Part shown: one piece after another, positions 60,781 to 64,000 of the stretch
How the letters are laid out: every line of letters starts with the position of its first letter
How positions within the stretch are numbered: position 1 is the first letter of the stretch
Source of the DNA: Comamonadaceae bacterium
Lineage (GTDB): Bacteria; Pseudomonadota; Gammaproteobacteria; Burkholderiales; Burkholderiaceae_C
Reading direction: 5' to 3'
DNA: 64,000 nucleotides
NCBI GenBank assembly: GCA_947373245.1
Contig: CANBWY010000001.1
Location: 43,944 to 107,943, forward strand
The notes under the pieces: generated by a model
Told to the model about the DNA's origin: nothing
Seen by the model: only the letters and a program-made list of their open reading frames with translations
Database searches by the model: none
Program-made: the position numbers and the translations under genes

Positions 60781-60867
60781 AACATTTGCCTTGTTTTATC
60801 ATTTGTGAAACAATTGTAAAACAGGATTTTGAAGTGTGCAACCTTTCTAAGTTGTTGATTTTATTAA

Positions 60868-63612
60868 CTAAACTAGAGCACCGTGGCAATGCTTGTATTT
60901 CTTACCACTGCCGCATGGGCAAGGCTCGTTACGACCGACAGTCGGCATTTGCGCTGCAAGACTTGTATCGTCAGTCGTGGTCACGGCTTGTCCGGATTCA
61001 TCAGGTGCGGTGTAGGTGACGTTGTGCAAAGTCTCTGCGCGGTCTTCCAGCTCGGTGGCGGCTTGTTCGATTTGTTCGTTCGATTCAATCTTGACTGTCA
61101 TCAACACGCGGGTCACTTCGTTCTTCACCAAATCAAGCAACTGACCGAACAATTCAAACGCCTCGCGCTTGTACTCTTGCTTGGGTTGCTTCTGCGCGTA
61201 ACCGCGCAAATGGATACCTTGGCGCAAATAGTCCAACGCAGCCAAATGCTCGCGCCAATGGCTGTCAATGTTTTGCAGCAACACCACGCGCATGAACGGC
61301 GTGAACTGCTCAATGCCCACGCGATCCAACTTGGCTTGAAAGGCCGCATGAGCAGCCTCAACCACCTTCGCCAAAATTTCTTCATCGGTGATGGCAGAGG
61401 CTTCTTGTACGGTGGCCTGCAAAGGCAATTCGATGAGCCATTCCTGCATCAAGGCGCGTTGCAAACCAACGATGTCCCACTGCTCTTCAACAGACTCTTC
61501 AGGCACATATTGACGCACCAAGTCGATGAAACTGCCTTCGCGCAAGCTGGCGATTTGAGCGGTCAAATCGCTGGCGTCCAAGATGTCGTTGCGCTGTTGG
61601 TAAATCACGCGGCGCTGGTCGTTGGACACATCGTCGTATTCGAGCAGTTGCTTGCGAATGTCAAAGTTGCGTGCTTCGACTTTGCGTTGCGCGCTTTCGA
61701 TGCTGCGCGTGACGATGCCCGCTTCGATCGCTTCGCCCTCTGGCATCTTCAAACGGTCCATGATGGATTTGACACGCTCACCCGCGAAGATGCGCATGAG
61801 CGAGTCATCCAAGCTGAGGTAGAAACGTGACGAGCCTGGATCACCTTGACGGCCTGAACGGCCGCGCAGTTGGTTGTCAATACGGCGTGACTCGTGACGC
61901 TCCGTCGCGATGATGCGCAAACCACCGAGGGCCTTCACCTCATCATGGTCTTTGGTCCACTGCACGCGCAAAGCATCGATTTGCTTTTGCTTCTCGGCAG
62001 CATCTAGCGCCTCATTCGCTTCGACGTCGGAAATTAATTTTTCAACGTTGCCGCCCAACACAATGTCAGTACCACGACCAGCCATATTGGTGGCGATGGT
62101 GATCATCTTGGTGCGACCAGCTTGCGCAATGATGTCGGCTTCACGTGCATGTTGTTTAGCGTTGAGCACTTGGTGCGGCAGTTTGGCCTTGTCCAGCATG
62201 TCCGCAATCAACTCGGAGTTCTCAATCGACGTGGTACCTACGAGAACAGGCTGGCCGCGTTCGTAGCATTCGCGAATGTCGTCAATCGCAGCTTTGTATT
62301 TCTCTTCTGTCGTCTTGTAAACACGGTCCAACTGATCGTCACGTTTGCTGATGCGGTTAGGCGGAATGACCACGGTTTCCAAACCGTAAATTTCTTGGAA
62401 CTCATACGCTTCGGTGTCAGCGGTACCGGTCATGCCACCGAGTTTGTTGTACAAGCGGAAATAGTTTTGGAAGGTGATGGAAGCGAGCGTTTGGTTTTCG
62501 GCTTGGATCTCCACACCTTCTTTGGCTTCCACCGCTTGATGCAAGCCATCGCTCCATCGGCGACCCGACATCAGGCGACCTGTGAACTCGTCAACGATGG
62601 TGATCTCGCCGTTTTGGTTCACATAGTGTTGATCGCGGTGATACAGATGGTTGGCACGCAGCGCGGCGTACAAGTGGTGCATCAAGCTGATATTGGCTGG
62701 GTCATACAACGATGCGCCTTCGGCCAACAAACCATTCGCGGCCAAAATACGTTCTGCATTTTCATGACCGCGCTCCGTCATGAACACTTGGTGTGACTTT
62801 TCATCCACCGTGAAGTCACCGGGTGTGATGACGCCCTCGCCTGTGTGCGGATCTTCTTCACCGATCTGGCGCGTCAGCAATGGCACCACGCGATTGATCG
62901 CGACATACATGTCGGTGTGGTCTTCGGCTTGACCGCTGATGATGAGCGGCGTGCGCGCTTCATCGATCAAGATCGAGTCCACCTCGTCGACGATGGCGTA
63001 ATTCAGTTTGCGCTGCACGCGGTCCGCGGCTTCGTAGACCATGTTGTCGCGCAAATAGTCAAAACCGTATTCGTTGTTGGTACCGTATGTGATGTCAGCG
63101 CGGTAAGCGGCCTGCTTTTCTTCGCGCGGCATCTGAGGCAGGTTGATGCCCACCGTCAGGCCCAACCAGTTATACAAACGCGACATCCATTTCGCATCAC
63201 GGCTGGCCAGGTAATCGTTCACGGTCACCACATGCACGCCGTTACCGGTCAGCGCGTTCAGGTACACAGGCAATGTGGCGGTCAACGTTTTACCTTCACC
63301 CGTGCGCATCTCAGAAATCTTGCCTTGATGCAAAGAGATGCCACCCAGCATCTGCACATCAAAGTGCCGCATCTTCATCACGCGCTTGGACGCTTCACGC
63401 ACCACAGCATAAGCCTCAGGCAACAAATCGTCCAACGTCTCGCCATTGGCAACGCGTGTTTTGAATTCGTCAGTTTTTGCACGTAACGCATCGTCACTGA
63501 GCTTCTCTAACGAAGGCTCCAACGCATTGATTTGCGCGACGGTTTTGCGGTATTGCTTGAGTAGCCGCTCATTGCGGCTGCCAAAAATATAAGTCAAGAA
63601 ATTGAGAGCCAT
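60868..63612 (-). CDS. secA: Preprotein translocase ATPase SecA
   Basis: [34 protein letters not shown]...[20 protein letters not shown]...[23 protein letters not shown]. Confidence 0.98.
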   Translation of the reverse strand: MALNFLTYIFGSRNERLLKQYRKTVAQINALEPSLEKLSDDALRAKTDEFKTRVANGETLDDLLPEAYAVVREASKRVMKMRHFDVQMLGGISLHQGKISEMRTGEGKTLTATLPVYLNALTGNGVHVVTVNDYLASRDAKWMSRLYNWLGLTVGINLPQMPREEKQAAYRADITYGTNNEYGFDYLRDNMVYEAADRVQRKLNYAIVDEVDSILIDEARTPLIISGQAEDHTDMYVAINRVVPLLTRQIGEEDPHTGEGVITPGDFTVDEKSHQVFMTERGHENAERILAANGLLAEGASLYDPANISLMHHLYAALRANHLYHRDQHYVNQNGEITIVDEFTGRLMSGRRWSDGLHQAVEAKEGVEIQAENQTLASITFQNYFRLYNKLGGMTGTADTEAYEFQEIYGLETVVIPPNRISKRDDQLDRVYKTTEEKYKAAIDDIRECYERGQPVLVGTTSIENSELIADMLDKAKLPHQVLNAKQHAREADIIAQAGRTKMITIATNMAGRGTDIVLGGNVEKLISDVEANEALDAAEKQKQIDALRVQWTKDHDEVKALGGLRIIATERHESRRIDNQLRGRSGRQGDPGSSRFYLSLDDSLMRIFAGERVKSIMDRLKMPEGEAIEAGIVTRSIESAQRKVEARNFDIRKQLLEYDDVSNDQRRVIYQQRNDILDASDLTAQIASLREGSFIDLVRQYVPEESVEEQWDIVGLQRALMQEWLIELPLQATVQEASAITDEEILAKVVEAAHAAFQAKLDRVGIEQFTPFMRVVLLQNIDSHWREHLAALDYLRQGIHLRGYAQKQPKQEYKREAFELFGQLLDLVKNEVTRVLMTVKIESNEQIEQAATELEDRAETLHNVTYTAPDESGQAVTTTDDTSLAAQMPTVGRNEPCPCGSGKKYKHCHGALV

Positions 63613-63724
63613 GCGAGCACTGCGGAGGTCCTGCTTCTACATAAAAACAAGGGCCGCAAAATCCTTTGTGAAAGGCTTAATAGAAGCTTCGAATTTTAAC
63701 CGTCCGCAGCCTCATAATTGCCTC

Positions 63725-64000
63725 ATGGCCACTCGTTCTACGCCTCATCCAGACACACTTGCTGCATATCGTGCGCTGGGCTACAGCACGCCCCCCAAAT
63801 CGCGTGTATCTGTACGGGGCAAGTCTCAAACGTTGGAGCAAGTGGTGGGCTCTGCACCTTCTTTGGCGCATCTCTCAGCCATTGCACAAGACACACAAAA
63901 CCGACTCAAAGCCATCGCGCCTTTGTTGCCTGTTTCGTTACGCGCACTGATTCAATCAGGAGGCGTTGAGGATGATGCTTGGTGCTTATTGGTGCCCAAC
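63725..64000 (+). CDS. DUF721/DciA-like protein (truncated by window edge)
   Basis: MATRSTPHPDTLAAYRALGYSTPPKSRVSVRGKSQTLEQVVGSAPSLAHLSAIAQDTQNRLKAIAPLLPVSLRALIQSGGVEDDAWCLLVPN; divergent from secA. Confidence 0.7.
   Translation, partial: MATRSTPHPDTLAAYRALGYSTPPKSRVSVRGKSQTLEQVVGSAPSLAHLSAIAQDTQNRLKAIAPLLPVSLRALIQSGGVEDDAWCLLVPN

Noticed and set aside
1-64000. CRISPR array or tRNA gene
   Set aside because: No regularly spaced direct repeats and no recognisable tRNA cloverleaf were found by eye; a tRNAscan/CRISPR finder run would settle it.

Overview
The window is a high-GC betaproteobacterial chromosome segment. Gene content and protein style suggest Burkholderiales/Comamonadaceae, but that placement is inferred from recognition only. 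Most of it is housekeeping: xerC/DUF484/dapF, RNase P RNA, cysteine synthase, htpX, pyrC, a glutamate/aspartate-type ABC transporter, a biotin ECF transporter, ompW, a porin, coq7, ilvA, a nearly complete type II secretion locus (gspC divergent from gspGHIJKLMNDEF), queC, malic enzyme and secA. From about 51.9 to 60.8 kb there is an accessory region holding a chaperone-usher fimbrial operon, an IS3-type element and a tyrosine recombinase downstream of secA. The most unusual signals read directly from the sequence are: (1) a pair of long intergenic hairpins at 14.52-14.80 kb with different stems and loops that are perfect 22-nt reverse complements of each other; (2) a fimbrial usher gene split by an in-frame amber codon and carrying an exact 27-bp tandem duplication about 110 bp further on; (3) a strong intrinsic terminator inside the ilvA leader, suggesting attenuation; (4) a lipoprotein reading frame cut off at the edge of the IS3 element; (5) two TTGATA...TATCAA palindromes upstream of the fimbrial operon. 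No CRISPR array or tRNA was recognised. No search or folding program was run.
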